This document shows positions 6,699 to 15,058 of a stretch of 25,047 nucleotides of DNA, piece after piece. The position numbers and the translations under genes are program-made. The DNA is from JAYPHU01 sp038127535. Its GTDB lineage: Bacteria; Pseudomonadota; Alphaproteobacteria; Rhodospirillales; UBA2165. The number at the start of each line of letters is the position of its first letter. The first letter of the stretch is position 1. The notes below the pieces were generated by a model. It worked only from the letters and a program-made list of their open reading frames with translations. It was not told where the DNA came from and ran no database searches. The DNA lies in assembly GCA_038127535.1 (NCBI GenBank), contig JAYPHU010000039.1:1-25047 (forward strand). The letters are read 5' to 3'.

Positions 6699-7769
6699 AT
6701 GGCTGATACATCCGTCTCTCCCGATCAAGTGGAAGGTCTCATCAATCGAGGCCTGAAGAACCTCTGGTATCCGGTGCTGCCCAGCTGGGGCGTGCATTCC
6801 GATCCGGTCGGTATCACCCGGCTGTCGGAGAATATCGTTATCTGGCGGGACCAGGACGGCACGGTTCACGCGCTAGAAGACCGTTGCCCCCACCGCGGTG
6901 CGCGCCTGTCACTGGGCTGGAATTTGGGAGATCGCATCGCCTGCTGGTATCACGGGATCGAGGTGCAGGGCGACGGTGTGGTGGCCCGGGTTCCGGCCGC
7001 CGACAATGCATCTTTTCAGGGCAAGCAATGTGTCCGGCGCTATCCGGTCAAGGAAATCAAGGACGCAATCTTCCTCTATTTTGGTGACGAGGCCCATCCG
7101 GAGCCGGTGGACCTGGAGCTGCCGGAAGAACTGGTGGGCGAAGAGTTCAGCTCCTTCCTCTGCACCGCCATGTGGAAATGCAATTACCGCTACGCGGTCG
7201 ATAATGTGATGGACCCGATGCACGGCGCGTACCTCCATGCCCAGTCCCACTCCATGGCCATGGGCGACAAAGAAGCCAAGATGAAGATCAAGATGACCGA
7301 TACCGGGCTGGTCTTCGAAAAAGAAGGCCAGCGCGACGTCAATTTCGACTGGGTGGAGATCGGTGAGACCGGCGCCATGTGGATGCGCCTGTCGATCCCG
7401 TATCGCAAGAACGCCGGGCCGGGCGGGTCTTTCTATATCGTCGGTTTCGCCACTCCGGTGGACGAACACCATACCCAGGTCTTTTTCTGGCGGACGCGGC
7501 GCGTGTCCGGCTGGCAGCGGGATGCCTGGCGGTTCATGTACCGCAACCGGCTGGAAGGTCTACATTGGGACGTTCTCGAACAGGACCGGCTGGTGCTGGA
7601 GGCCATGTCCGACGACGCCCGCAATCACGAGCTTCTCTATGATCACGACATGGGCCTTGCCCGCGTGCGTCGAGATCTCAAAAAGCGGGCCGAGACGCAG
7701 CTGAATGACCTGGCCGCCATCGAGGCGTCCAAAAACGCCAAGCGCGCCCAAGTCGTCGCCGGCGAATAA
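6699..7769 (+). CDS. Rieske non-heme iron oxygenase, alpha subunit
   Basis: 356 aa from the ATG at 6699, which follows a GAGGAAG ribosome site; an in-frame TTG at 6678 is less likely. The Rieske [2Fe-2S] ligands are visible as CPHRG (Cys63, His65) and CWYHG (Cys82, His85). The mononuclear iron site is DNVMDPMHGAYLH, with bridging Asp (168 or 172), His175 and His180. Asp296 in LEQDR is a good candidate for the third ligand. Length and layout match single-component-alpha oxygenases of the vanillate O-demethylase / phthalate-dioxygenase type (O- or N-demethylation or ring hydroxylation). No ferredoxin or reductase gene lies in the window, so electrons must come from a partner elsewhere. It probably carries out the first oxidative step of the pathway. 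Confidence 0.93.
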   Translation: MADTSVSPDQVEGLINRGLKNLWYPVLPSWGVHSDPVGITRLSENIVIWRDQDGTVHALEDRCPHRGARLSLGWNLGDRIACWYHGIEVQGDGVVARVPAADNASFQGKQCVRRYPVKEIKDAIFLYFGDEAHPEPVDLELPEELVGEEFSSFLCTAMWKCNYRYAVDNVMDPMHGAYLHAQSHSMAMGDKEAKMKIKMTDTGLVFEKEGQRDVNFDWVEIGETGAMWMRLSIPYRKNAGPGGSFYIVGFATPVDEHHTQVFFWRTRRVSGWQRDAWRFMYRNRLEGLHWDVLEQDRLVLEAMSDDARNHELLYDHDMGLARVRRDLKKRAETQLNDLAAIEASKNAKRAQVVAGE

Positions 7770-7790
7770 GCAAACAGGAAGCCGAGCGGC

Positions 7791-8540
7791 ATGACGTCTC
7801 CTATCCAACTCGAGGGCAAACGGCTCCTGGTGACCGGCTCGGCGCGCGGGCTCGGCCGGGCTTTTGCCGAAGCCGCGCTTGAGGCCGGCGCTCAGGTTGT
7901 AATCGCCGACATCTTGGAAGAGTTGGGCTTGGAAACCGCGCAGGAGATCGGCGCCGCGTTCGTGCATCTGGACCTGGGTGATCCGTACTCTATCGCCGGA
8001 TGCGCCGAGGCCGCGGCGAGAGAACTGGGCGGGCTCGATGGTTTGATCAACAACGGGGCGATCGCCACCGGCATCGGCGGGCCCGATATGAGCGAGATCG
8101 AGATCGAAGTTTGGGACCGCGTGTTTCAAGTCAATGTCCGGGGCACCTGGCTGATGAGCCGGGCCGTCCGCCCGCACCTGGCGGCGTCGGGTCAGGGCCG
8201 CATTGTCAACCTGGCCTCCGACACGGCGCTCTGGGGGGCGCCCAGGCTAATGCATTACGTGTCGTCCAAGGGCGCGATCATTTCCATGACCCGGTCCATG
8301 GCTCGCGAGCTGGGCAACGAAGGGATCGTGGTTAATTCCATTGCGCCCGGTCTGACCCTGGTCGAAGCCACCGAGTATGTTCCGGAAGAACGCCACCGCC
8401 ATTACATTGAGGGGCGCGCCATCAACCGCCAACAGATGCCGGAAGATGTGACCGGCGCCGTCCTATTTTTGCTTTCAGATGCCGCCGCGTTTGTGACCGG
8501 GCAATGCCTGCCCGTGAACGGCGGCTTTGTCATGAACTAA
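7791..8540 (+). CDS. SDR-family NAD(P)-dependent dehydrogenase
   Basis: 249 aa, a classical short-chain dehydrogenase with every hallmark. The dinucleotide loop TGSARGLG is at 15-22, an Asp at about 40 after beta strand 2 suggests NAD over NADP, NNGA is near 87, the catalytic Ser is near 143 (NLASD), and Tyr156/Lys160 lie in YVSSK. The C-terminus ends VNGGFVMN. In a Rieske-led operon such an enzyme would oxidise a cis-dihydrodiol or an alcohol formed by the oxygenase, which is inference from context. It lies 21 bp after the oxygenase, with an AGGAAG ribosome site. Confidence 0.92.
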   Translation: MTSPIQLEGKRLLVTGSARGLGRAFAEAALEAGAQVVIADILEELGLETAQEIGAAFVHLDLGDPYSIAGCAEAAARELGGLDGLINNGAIATGIGGPDMSEIEIEVWDRVFQVNVRGTWLMSRAVRPHLAASGQGRIVNLASDTALWGAPRLMHYVSSKGAIISMTRSMARELGNEGIVVNSIAPGLTLVEATEYVPEERHRHYIEGRAINRQQMPEDVTGAVLFLLSDAAAFVTGQCLPVNGGFVMN

Positions 8541-8573
8541 CGATTTTGACCGAATACAAAGGGAGTATGCACC

Positions 8574-9122
8574 ATGCCTGACATGCCCGAATTTCAGAAC
8601 GAAGGCCTCGAGACCTGGCAACAGCCGGAAGGGGTCAGTTTCGAGGATTGGATGACCAAACGGATCGCCCGGTTTGAAACCCGGACCTACGACTGGGACG
8701 CGTTGAAGTTCCAGGCGGACTTCGATCCGAAATACGCTCGCGCCCAGTGCCGCTACATGGGCACCGGCGGCACCGGTATCTCCAGCGACGAGAACGTGGT
8801 CCCGGCGGAGCATTTCACCTTCTCCACTATGATCCTGCCGGCCGGCTGCGAAGGCCCGCCCCATCTCCATGTGGATGTAGAAGAGGTGTTCTTCATGCTG
8901 CGGGGCAAGATCAAGCTCACCATCGAGAACGATGACAATTATTTCGAAACGATCCTGTATGAGCGGGACCTGGTTTCCGTCCCGCCGGGCTATTACCGGG
9001 GGCTGGTGAACATCACCAACGAAGAATCGCTGATGCTTGTCATGCTGGCTAGTCCGAAGCCGGTGACGCCGACCTATCCGCCGGATCACCCGCTCGCCAG
9101 TATCAAACGGCCGAAGAAGTAA
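8574..9122 (+). CDS. Cupin-domain protein
   Basis: 182 aa. Cupin motif 1 is present: PPHLHVDVEEVFFMLRGKIK gives the two His and the Glu ligands with correct spacing and the final Gly. Motif 2 reads DLVSVPPGYYRGLVN: the P-x-G and final Asn are kept, but the fourth ligand His is replaced by Arg. The N-terminal 70 residues are an extension rich in aromatic residues. Cupins of this size in aromatic operons may be small dioxygenases, isomerases or sugar-type binding proteins; the reaction here is not predictable. The start has an AGGGAG ribosome site; another ATG a few bases upstream is out of frame and closes at once. Confidence 0.82.
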   Translation: MPDMPEFQNEGLETWQQPEGVSFEDWMTKRIARFETRTYDWDALKFQADFDPKYARAQCRYMGTGGTGISSDENVVPAEHFTFSTMILPAGCEGPPHLHVDVEEVFFMLRGKIKLTIENDDNYFETILYERDLVSVPPGYYRGLVNITNEESLMLVMLASPKPVTPTYPPDHPLASIKRPKK

Positions 9123-9140
9123 GGATCGGAACCCGCACCC

Positions 9141-9992
9141 ATGGACAAGCCGGCAATCGATTGCGGTTGGATCGACAACACGATTCCCCAGCACGTGGTG
9201 GAAATCGCCGCGGGCACGCTAGCCTATCGGACCGCCGGCGACGTGAACAATCCCGTGATGCTGTTGCTACACGGGATCGGCTCGGGCTCCGGCTCCTGGG
9301 TGCATCAGCTCAAAGCCTTTTCCGATGACTACCGGGTGATCGCGTGGGATGCGCCCGGCTATGGGCCTAGCACACCGTTGGGACCGGACGCGCCGGTCGC
9401 CGCGGATTACGCCAACGCCTTGCGCGCGCTTTTGGCGGCGATTCAGGTTCGGCCCCAGATCATCATCGGGCACTCCTTGGGTGCGTTGATTGCTGGCGCA
9501 TTCGCGGCGCAGTCTTCGGACAGGCTGAAAGCGCTGGTATTTGCCAACCCGGCAAACGGCTACGGTGCGGCGGACGAAGAGACGCGGTCCGCCAAGCTTA
9601 ATCAGCGGCTCGACATGCTGAATAAGCTAGGCACCGACGGTATGGCGGAGGAACGTTCGGCCGCGCTTTTGTCGGATCAGGCGAGTGCGGACGCGCTGGA
9701 ACTGGTTAAGTGGAACACGCGGCGGACCACTATGAAGGGCTATGCCCAGGCGTCCCGGATGCTGGCCGGCGGCAACCTGAAAGGCGATGCGGTGGCGATT
9801 AAAATCCCTACGCTGGTGGTCTGCGGCAGTGAAGATAAGGTGACGCGGGAAGCCGGTTGCCGGGAGGTGGCGGCGGTCCTGCAGAACGGCGGCTACCGGA
9901 CCCTGCCCGGACTCGGGCATGTGTCGTACGTGGAGAATCCGGACATGTTCAATGCCGAGATTCGCCGCTTCCTGGAGAACGTTGATGCCTGA
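9141..9992 (+). CDS. Alpha/beta-fold hydrolase (meta-cleavage-product or enol-lactone hydrolase type)
   Basis: 283 aa. The catalytic triad can be read: nucleophile Ser112 in GHSLG, Asp232 in CGSEDKVT and His260 in LGHVSYVE. HGIGSG at 44-49 is the oxyanion loop, and DAPGYGPS is the conserved strand-4 loop. The cap region (about 145-215) is helical. This is the architecture of C-C hydrolases that split ring-cleavage products and of enol-lactone hydrolases. Placement with an extradiol-like VOC protein in the same operon favours the C-C hydrolase option, by inference. Its last eight bases overlap the start of the IclR gene. Confidence 0.9.
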   Translation: MDKPAIDCGWIDNTIPQHVVEIAAGTLAYRTAGDVNNPVMLLLHGIGSGSGSWVHQLKAFSDDYRVIAWDAPGYGPSTPLGPDAPVAADYANALRALLAAIQVRPQIIIGHSLGALIAGAFAAQSSDRLKALVFANPANGYGAADEETRSAKLNQRLDMLNKLGTDGMAEERSAALLSDQASADALELVKWNTRRTTMKGYAQASRMLAGGNLKGDAVAIKIPTLVVCGSEDKVTREAGCREVAAVLQNGGYRTLPGLGHVSYVENPDMFNAEIRRFLENVDA

Positions 9993-10821
9993 TACGCCTA
10001 TCACCAGCGACCCCGATCAAGCGCAGAAATATATCGTGCCGGGCCTGCAGCGAGGCTTGCAGATTCTGCGCGCGTTTAATCGCAACCGGCCGGAGATCGG
10101 CGCGCCGGAAATCGCCAAGGAGCTAGAAATTCCCCGCTCCACCGTGTTCCGGCTGATGCAGACCCTGGAATATATGGGCTTTCTGGAGAAGACCGGCAGC
10201 GGTTCCGACTACCGGCTCAGCAGCGCGGTCCTGTCTCTGGGCTTCGAATATCTCGCGTCCCTGGAAATCACCGAGCTCGCCAAGCCTGTGATCGAGAAGC
10301 TTCGCGATGAAACCGGCCATACCGCGCACCTGGTGCTCCGCGACGGCAAGGACGTGGTGTTCGTGGTCAAAGCCGTGGCCCGGACCACCTTGGCCAGTAT
10401 CGTCAATATCGGCACACGGCTGCCGGCCCACGGCACGGTTCTCGGCCGTCAGTTCCTATCCGATCTGAGCGATAACGAACTGGCGGCGCTTTACCCTCGT
10501 GGTGAGCTGGATGCGTTCTCCGATCAGACGCCGCCGTCGCTGGCGGCGCTCAAGGAGACCTTGGCGGCTGACCGGGCGCGGGGCTACGCCATCAGCCAAT
10601 CTTATTATGAGCGAGGCGTCGCGGCCATCGCCGCACCGGTGCGCGACGAGACGGGCCGGGTCGTGGCCGCATTAAATATTACATACCAGGACGGGGTGGT
10701 CTCCAAGGACGAAATCGAAGGGCCGTTGCTGTCCGCCGTGCTGGACGCCGCCGAGACCTTGTCCCGGCAATTGAATTATCACGCCGGAGAAACGGGTCAG
10801 CCCGTGAGGCAAAGCGTATGA
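9985..10821 (+). CDS. IclR-family transcriptional regulator
   Basis: 278 aa from the ATG at 9985; a longer frame opening at 9919 only adds hydrolase-antiframe residues. The N-terminal winged helix (about 18-75) includes LQRGLQILRAFNRNRP, the helix-turn-helix IAKELEIPRSTVFRLMQTLE and the wing GFLEKTGSGSDYRL. The C-terminal part is the IclR effector-binding domain (AHLVLRDGKDVVFVVK, RLPAHGTVLGRQFLS, RGYAISQSYYERGVAAIAAP). Such proteins bind aromatic or keto acids and act on palindromic sites near their own operons. It sits in the middle of the operon, with an 8-bp overlap before it and a 4-bp ATGA overlap after it. The element at 6156-6195 is its most likely target. Confidence 0.93.
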   Translation: MPDTPITSDPDQAQKYIVPGLQRGLQILRAFNRNRPEIGAPEIAKELEIPRSTVFRLMQTLEYMGFLEKTGSGSDYRLSSAVLSLGFEYLASLEITELAKPVIEKLRDETGHTAHLVLRDGKDVVFVVKAVARTTLASIVNIGTRLPAHGTVLGRQFLSDLSDNELAALYPRGELDAFSDQTPPSLAALKETLAADRARGYAISQSYYERGVAAIAAPVRDETGRVVAALNITYQDGVVSKDEIEGPLLSAVLDAAETLSRQLNYHAGETGQPVRQSV

Positions 10822-11615
10822 AGATTGATCTGACTGGAAGAACCGCCGTGGTCACCGGCGGCACGGCGGGCATCGGGCTCGCCGCCGCCCGGCTGTTTCT
10901 GGAGGCCGGCGCGAGTGTGGCGATCTGCGGCCGCAATCCGGAGAAATTGAAAGACGCAGAGGACACGTTGCGCAAGGATTTCCCCGACGCAGGATTGCTG
11001 GTGCAGGACTGTGACGTGCTGGATAAGGATCAGATCGGCGCGTTTGCGAATGAGGTGGTGAAGGCCTTCGGCGGCGTGGACATGCTGATCAACAATGCCG
11101 GTCAGGCGCGCATGTCCACCTTCGAGAACACGACCGATGAGGAATGGCGGGAAGAGCTGGAGCTCAAATATTTCAGCGTCATTCACCCGACCCGCGCCTT
11201 CCTGCCCTATCTGGAAAAATCCGACGCAGCGGCGATTGTCTGCACCGGCTCCCTGCTCAGCCGGCAACCGGAGCCCCATTTGTTCGCCACGTCTTCGGCG
11301 CGTGCGGGGCAGCTTGCCCTGAACCACGGTTTGGCGCGGGAGTTCGCGGCCAAAGGCATCCGGGTAAACACGATACTGGTCGGCAACGTGGAATCAACCC
11401 AATGGCGCCGCCGGTTCGAGGCTTTGGAAGATAAAAGCATCACCTGGGAAGATTACACGGCGAGCATCGCCGCGCGCTCCGGCGTGCCCATGGGACGGAT
11501 GGGAAAACCTGAAGAGGCGGCCAACGCCATCTTCTTCCTGGCGACGCCCATGTCGTCATTCACCACCGGCTCCACCATTGACGTGTCGGGAGGTCTGTCG
11601 CGCCATGTCGGATAA
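10818..11615 (+). CDS. Atypical SDR-family oxidoreductase lacking the Tyr-x-x-x-Lys pair
   Basis: 265 aa, starting in an ATGA overlap with the IclR stop. The Rossmann part is intact: TGGTAGIG at 13-20, Arg39 in CGRN (suggesting NADP) and NNAG at 92-95. The catalytic Ser is near 145 (CTGSLLS). Where classical enzymes carry YxxxK, this protein reads FATSSARAG (156-164), so neither the Tyr nor the Lys is at its usual place. A subgroup of beta-ketoacyl-reductase-like SDRs with an imperfect catalytic tetrad is known, and this looks like a member. It may be an enzyme with altered chemistry or a binding protein. Its 3' end overlaps the start of the ThDP-enzyme gene by 11 bp. Confidence 0.88.
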   Translation: MKIDLTGRTAVVTGGTAGIGLAAARLFLEAGASVAICGRNPEKLKDAEDTLRKDFPDAGLLVQDCDVLDKDQIGAFANEVVKAFGGVDMLINNAGQARMSTFENTTDEEWREELELKYFSVIHPTRAFLPYLEKSDAAAIVCTGSLLSRQPEPHLFATSSARAGQLALNHGLAREFAAKGIRVNTILVGNVESTQWRRRFEALEDKSITWEDYTASIAARSGVPMGRMGKPEEAANAIFFLATPMSSFTTGSTIDVSGGLSRHVG

Positions 11616-13269
11616 ACCTACCGTCGGCGAAGTTATCATCGCTTTCCTGGAGGAATGCGGCTGCGAGGCGACCTTCGGCGTCATCTCCATCCACAATATG
11701 CCGTTCCTGGACGCCATCGGCCGGCGGGGCAAAATCCGCTACGTGGCGACCCGGGGCGAGGCCGGCGCGGTCAACATGGCCGACGCCTGCACCCGCGTTT
11801 CCGGCAACCTGAGCGCGGCGTTTACCTCTACCGGCACGGCCGCCGGCAATGCGTCGGGTGCCATGGTCGAAGCGCAGACCGCCGGCACGCCCATCCTGCA
11901 CATAACTGGGCAGATTGATTCTCCGCACGTAGACAAGGATCACGGATTTATCCATGAGGCGCGGGATCAGCTCGGCATGCTCAAATCTGTCTCCAAGTCG
12001 GCCTGGCGGGTCACCTCGCCGGAGAATGCGCTGGAGACGTTTAAAAAGGCTGTCCAAGACGCGTTTACCCCGCCCATGGGTCCGGTCTCGGTGGAAACGC
12101 CCATCGATATCCAGAAAGCGCAGATCGACTGGCCGGCGGATTTATCGCCCTTGCCGATCAACGTGCCGGAACCGGATGAGGCGGCCCTGGCGGTGCTCGC
12201 CGATGAGTTGGCAACTGCCAAGCGCCCAATGTTGTGGCTGGGCGGCGGCGCGCGCCATGCCGGTGACGCGGTGCAGCGTTTGGTCGAGATGGGTTTCGGC
12301 GCGGTCACCAGCGTACAGGGACGGGGCATCCTTCCGGACACTCACCCGGCGAACCTGGGTGCCTATAACCTGTATAAGAATGTGGAAGCCTTCTATCAGA
12401 CCTGTGACGCCATGGTGGTCGCCGGCAGCCGGCTCCGTAGCAACGAAACGCTCTCCTACAAGCTTCAATTGCCTAAGCCCCTGTCGATGATCGACGCCGA
12501 TCCCAATGCGGAAAAAGGCCGGCCCTATGTGGCCGAGCGGTTCATTCAGGGCGACGCCGAGCTGGCGCTGGAGAAACTGGCCGATCTTTTAGACGGGCGG
12601 ATGAGCCCCCACCCGGCGTTCAAGGACGATCTCGCCAATGCCAAGGCAGAGGCCGTCCAGTTCATGCGCGACGGGTTCAAACCGTATGGGCGGTTGGTCG
12701 ATGCGATCAGCTGCAACGGCGGCGACGACTTCATCTGGGTCCGGGATGTCACCATTTCCAACAGTACCTGGGGCAACCGCACCGTGCCGGTAATGGGTCC
12801 GCGGGACGGGGTGCATGCGTTGGGCGGCGGCATCGGCCAAGGCATCCAGATGGCCATCGGGGCCGCCGTTGGCGCGCCGGGACGCCGGATCATTTGCCTG
12901 GTCGGCGACGGCGGGTTGCAGGTGAACATCGGCGAGATGGCGACCGCCGCGCAGGAAGGGGTGGATATCACCGTCGTCCTGATGAACAGCCAGGACTATG
13001 AAGTGATCAAGAATATCCAGAACGCCCTGTACGGCGGCCGGCAATATTACGCCGACATTTACACGCCGGATTTTGAGCAGATTACCTCGGCCATGGGCTG
13101 GTCCTATCAGAAGTTGAGTGATCTGAGCTGCGCTCAAACGACGCTTTCCACGGCTATCGGCAACAAGGGCGCGCAGCTCATCGAGGTGGAGATGGCCGCC
13201 ATCGGGGACTATGCCCGCGCTTTCGGCGGCCCGCCGGTCAGTCATGATCAGGATGAGAAGAAGGACTGA
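11605..13269 (+). CDS. Thiamine-diphosphate-dependent enzyme (acetolactate synthase / 2-oxoacid decarboxylase superfamily)
   Basis: 554 aa from the ATG at 11605, behind a GGGAGG ribosome site. The three domains are in the usual order. The PYR domain (1-170) has catalytic Glu52 in RGEAGAVNMADA; the central domain (about 190-330) has WLGGGARHAGD; the PP domain carries GDG at 434-436 and Asn461 about 25 residues later, the ThDP/Mg2+ motif. The second Asn of the common NN pair is Ser here. Members cleave or ligate 2-oxo acids. No small regulatory subunit is nearby, so a biosynthetic acetolactate synthase is unlikely. Within this operon it may decarboxylate or condense a 2-oxo acid made by the next gene or by ring cleavage; this is inference. 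Confidence 0.9.
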   Translation: MSDKPTVGEVIIAFLEECGCEATFGVISIHNMPFLDAIGRRGKIRYVATRGEAGAVNMADACTRVSGNLSAAFTSTGTAAGNASGAMVEAQTAGTPILHITGQIDSPHVDKDHGFIHEARDQLGMLKSVSKSAWRVTSPENALETFKKAVQDAFTPPMGPVSVETPIDIQKAQIDWPADLSPLPINVPEPDEAALAVLADELATAKRPMLWLGGGARHAGDAVQRLVEMGFGAVTSVQGRGILPDTHPANLGAYNLYKNVEAFYQTCDAMVVAGSRLRSNETLSYKLQLPKPLSMIDADPNAEKGRPYVAERFIQGDAELALEKLADLLDGRMSPHPAFKDDLANAKAEAVQFMRDGFKPYGRLVDAISCNGGDDFIWVRDVTISNSTWGNRTVPVMGPRDGVHALGGGIGQGIQMAIGAAVGAPGRRIICLVGDGGLQVNIGEMATAAQEGVDITVVLMNSQDYEVIKNIQNALYGGRQYYADIYTPDFEQITSAMGWSYQKLSDLSCAQTTLSTAIGNKGAQLIEVEMAAIGDYARAFGGPPVSHDQDEKKD

Positions 13270-13271
13270 TC

Positions 13272-14072
13272 ATGCAGGAAAATGTCCTTCTTATCGGGTT
13301 CGGCGCTATTGGGCGTGAAGTGGCGAAGCGCTTGGACGGCGACGCCGACGCCCGCATCCGCCAGATCATGGTGCGCCCCGGTAAGGAAGACAAAGTCATC
13401 GGCCGGGTCAATGACGGGATCAGCGTGATCTCCAACATCGCCGATGTGGACCCCACGCCCGATTTTGTCTTGGAGTGCGCAAGCCACGAGGCCGTATCCG
13501 ATTACGGGTCTTATTTTCTGGAGAAAGGCATCGATTTTGGCGTGGTCTCCGTCGGCGCGTTCTCCGACCAGGCTTTGTTTGACCGGCTGCAGGTGGCAAG
13601 CCTCAAAGGCGACGCGCAATTGTGTATTCTGCCGGGCGCCGTAGGCGGCATGGACGCGCTGTCTGCCGCTCGCGCCGAAGGGCTGGACCGGGTGAACTAT
13701 ACCTCTCGCAAGCCGCCGCTGAGCTGGACCGGCACCCCGGCGGAGGACGCCATTGACCTGAACGCGGTGACCGCGGCTACAGTGATCTATGAGGGCAGCG
13801 CCCGGGACGCGGCACGGCTCTATCCGAAGAACGCTAACGTGGCCGCGACCATCGCGCTGGCCGGGCTCGGCTTTGACGCCACCACAGTAACCCTGATTGC
13901 CGACCCGGCGGCCAAGGGCAATACCCACCAGATCGAGGCCTCGGGCGCGTTTGGGGAGATGAGTATCCAGATCGTCGGTAAACCCTTGCCGGACAACCCG
14001 AAATCATCGGCGCTGACGGCGTTGAGCGCGCTCCGCGCGGTCCGCAATCGCGCCCGCAATGTGAGGATGTAA
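13272..14072 (+). CDS. Aspartate dehydrogenase family protein (NadX-like)
   Basis: 266 aa, the normal size for the family. The N-terminal Rossmann motif is LIGFGAIGREVAKRL. Family landmarks follow in order: VSVGAFSD near 93, LPGAVGGMDALSAA near 120, KPPLSWTGTPAED near 147, and ARDAARLYPKNANVAAT, ALAGLGFDATTV and ADPAAKGNTHQIEA towards the C-terminus. The family converts L-aspartate to iminoaspartate with NAD(P), used either for NAD biosynthesis or in catabolism. No nadA or nadC is present; instead it is wedged two bases after the ThDP enzyme and two bases before the VOC gene. A catabolic amine or imine oxidoreductase on a related substrate is therefore more likely than cofactor synthesis. Confidence 0.88.
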   Translation: MQENVLLIGFGAIGREVAKRLDGDADARIRQIMVRPGKEDKVIGRVNDGISVISNIADVDPTPDFVLECASHEAVSDYGSYFLEKGIDFGVVSVGAFSDQALFDRLQVASLKGDAQLCILPGAVGGMDALSAARAEGLDRVNYTSRKPPLSWTGTPAEDAIDLNAVTAATVIYEGSARDAARLYPKNANVAATIALAGLGFDATTVTLIADPAAKGNTHQIEASGAFGEMSIQIVGKPLPDNPKSSALTALSALRAVRNRARNVRM

Positions 14073-14074
14073 AC

Positions 14075-15016
14075 ATGGCGCAGATCGCCGATATCACCGG
14101 GATCGACCGGATTGTCTACGGGGCGGAAAACCTGGAAGACGGCATCAAGTTCTTCAACGATTGGGGTCTCAAACAGGTCTCTGCCGATCAGGCCGAAGCC
14201 ACGTTCGCAACCCAAGACGGCACCGAGGTCGTCGTCCGAGCCAAGGATGACCCGTCTTTGCCGCCAGCATTCGAAGCCGGCTCTACCCTCCGCGAAGTGG
14301 TGTGGGGCGTGACGAATGACGGCGAGTTGGAAAAAGTGCGCGCCGCCATTGGCGGAGAGGAGTCCTTCCGGGAAATCGCGAGCGGGCCCGCCTGTACCGA
14401 CCCCAACGGTATGGCCCTGTCATTCCGGGTGACCCAACGCCACGAGATTGAACTGACCACCACACCGATCAATTCGCCCGCTCAGCCTGATGCGCGGGTG
14501 AATGCGGCGAGCACCTTCTACGACCAGGCCGAGCCCATCGAGATCGGCCATGTGGTGTTTTTCACCGCCGACGTGGAGGCGTCGCATAAATTTTATACCG
14601 AAAAGCTCGGCTTTTATCTGTCCGACCGGTATCCGGGGGATGCAGTGTTTCTCCGCTGCCGGCCGGACGGCGGGCATCACAATCTGTTTCTATTGAACGT
14701 GCCCAATCGGGGCGCGGGGCTGAATCATGTCGCCTTCACCGTGCGAGATATTCACGAAGTGTTCGGCGGCGGGCTGCATATCGACCGCTGCGGCTGGACC
14801 ACCCAGATCGGACCGGGCCGCCATCCCGTTTCCTCCGCCTATTTTTGGTACGTGGAGAATCCCTGCGGCGGATTGGCGGAATACTTTGCCGACGAGGACT
14901 ACCTGACCGCCGATTGGCAGCCTCGGGACTTCGATCGCACCAACGAAAACTATGCGGAATGGGGCATCGGCGGCGGCATTGACGGCCATACCAGACGCCA
15001 GCATTTGCCCGAATAA
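14075..15016 (+). CDS. Two-domain VOC protein, extradiol ring-cleavage dioxygenase-like
   Basis: 313 aa made of two glyoxalase/bleomycin-fold modules, the build of type I extradiol dioxygenases. The N-terminal module (about 6-125) lacks metal ligands. The C-terminal module supplies them: His159 in EIGHVVFF, His218 in LNHVAFTV and Glu269 in GLAEYFAD, spaced as in 2,3-dihydroxybiphenyl or catechol 2,3-dioxygenases. HPVSSAYFWYVENPCG is the segment that normally holds active-site His and Tyr residues. The expected reaction is Fe(II)-dependent meta cleavage of a catecholic ring; a non-oxygenase VOC activity cannot be excluded. Last gene of the operon; a weak hairpin lies 17 bp after its stop. Confidence 0.88.
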   Translation: MAQIADITGIDRIVYGAENLEDGIKFFNDWGLKQVSADQAEATFATQDGTEVVVRAKDDPSLPPAFEAGSTLREVVWGVTNDGELEKVRAAIGGEESFREIASGPACTDPNGMALSFRVTQRHEIELTTTPINSPAQPDARVNAASTFYDQAEPIEIGHVVFFTADVEASHKFYTEKLGFYLSDRYPGDAVFLRCRPDGGHHNLFLLNVPNRGAGLNHVAFTVRDIHEVFGGGLHIDRCGWTTQIGPGRHPVSSAYFWYVENPCGGLAEYFADEDYLTADWQPRDFDRTNENYAEWGIGGGIDGHTRRQHLPE

Positions 15017-15032
15017 CCCCATTTCGGCAAAA

Positions 15033-15058
15033 AATCGAAAAAATGTCGATTAATTTTT
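15033..15058 (+). terminator. Weak terminator-like hairpin after the catabolic operon
   Basis: AATCGA (15033-15038) and TCGATT (15046-15051) form a 6-bp AT-rich stem with a 7-base loop, followed by AATTTTT. It is the first such structure after the VOC stop. The stem is weak, so termination may be partial. Confidence 0.3.

Noticed and set aside
13272..14072. NAD-biosynthesis assignment (nadX) for the aspartate-dehydrogenase-family gene
   Set aside because: No nadA, nadB or nadC neighbour; the gene is embedded in a catabolic operon, so the symbol would imply an unsupported role.
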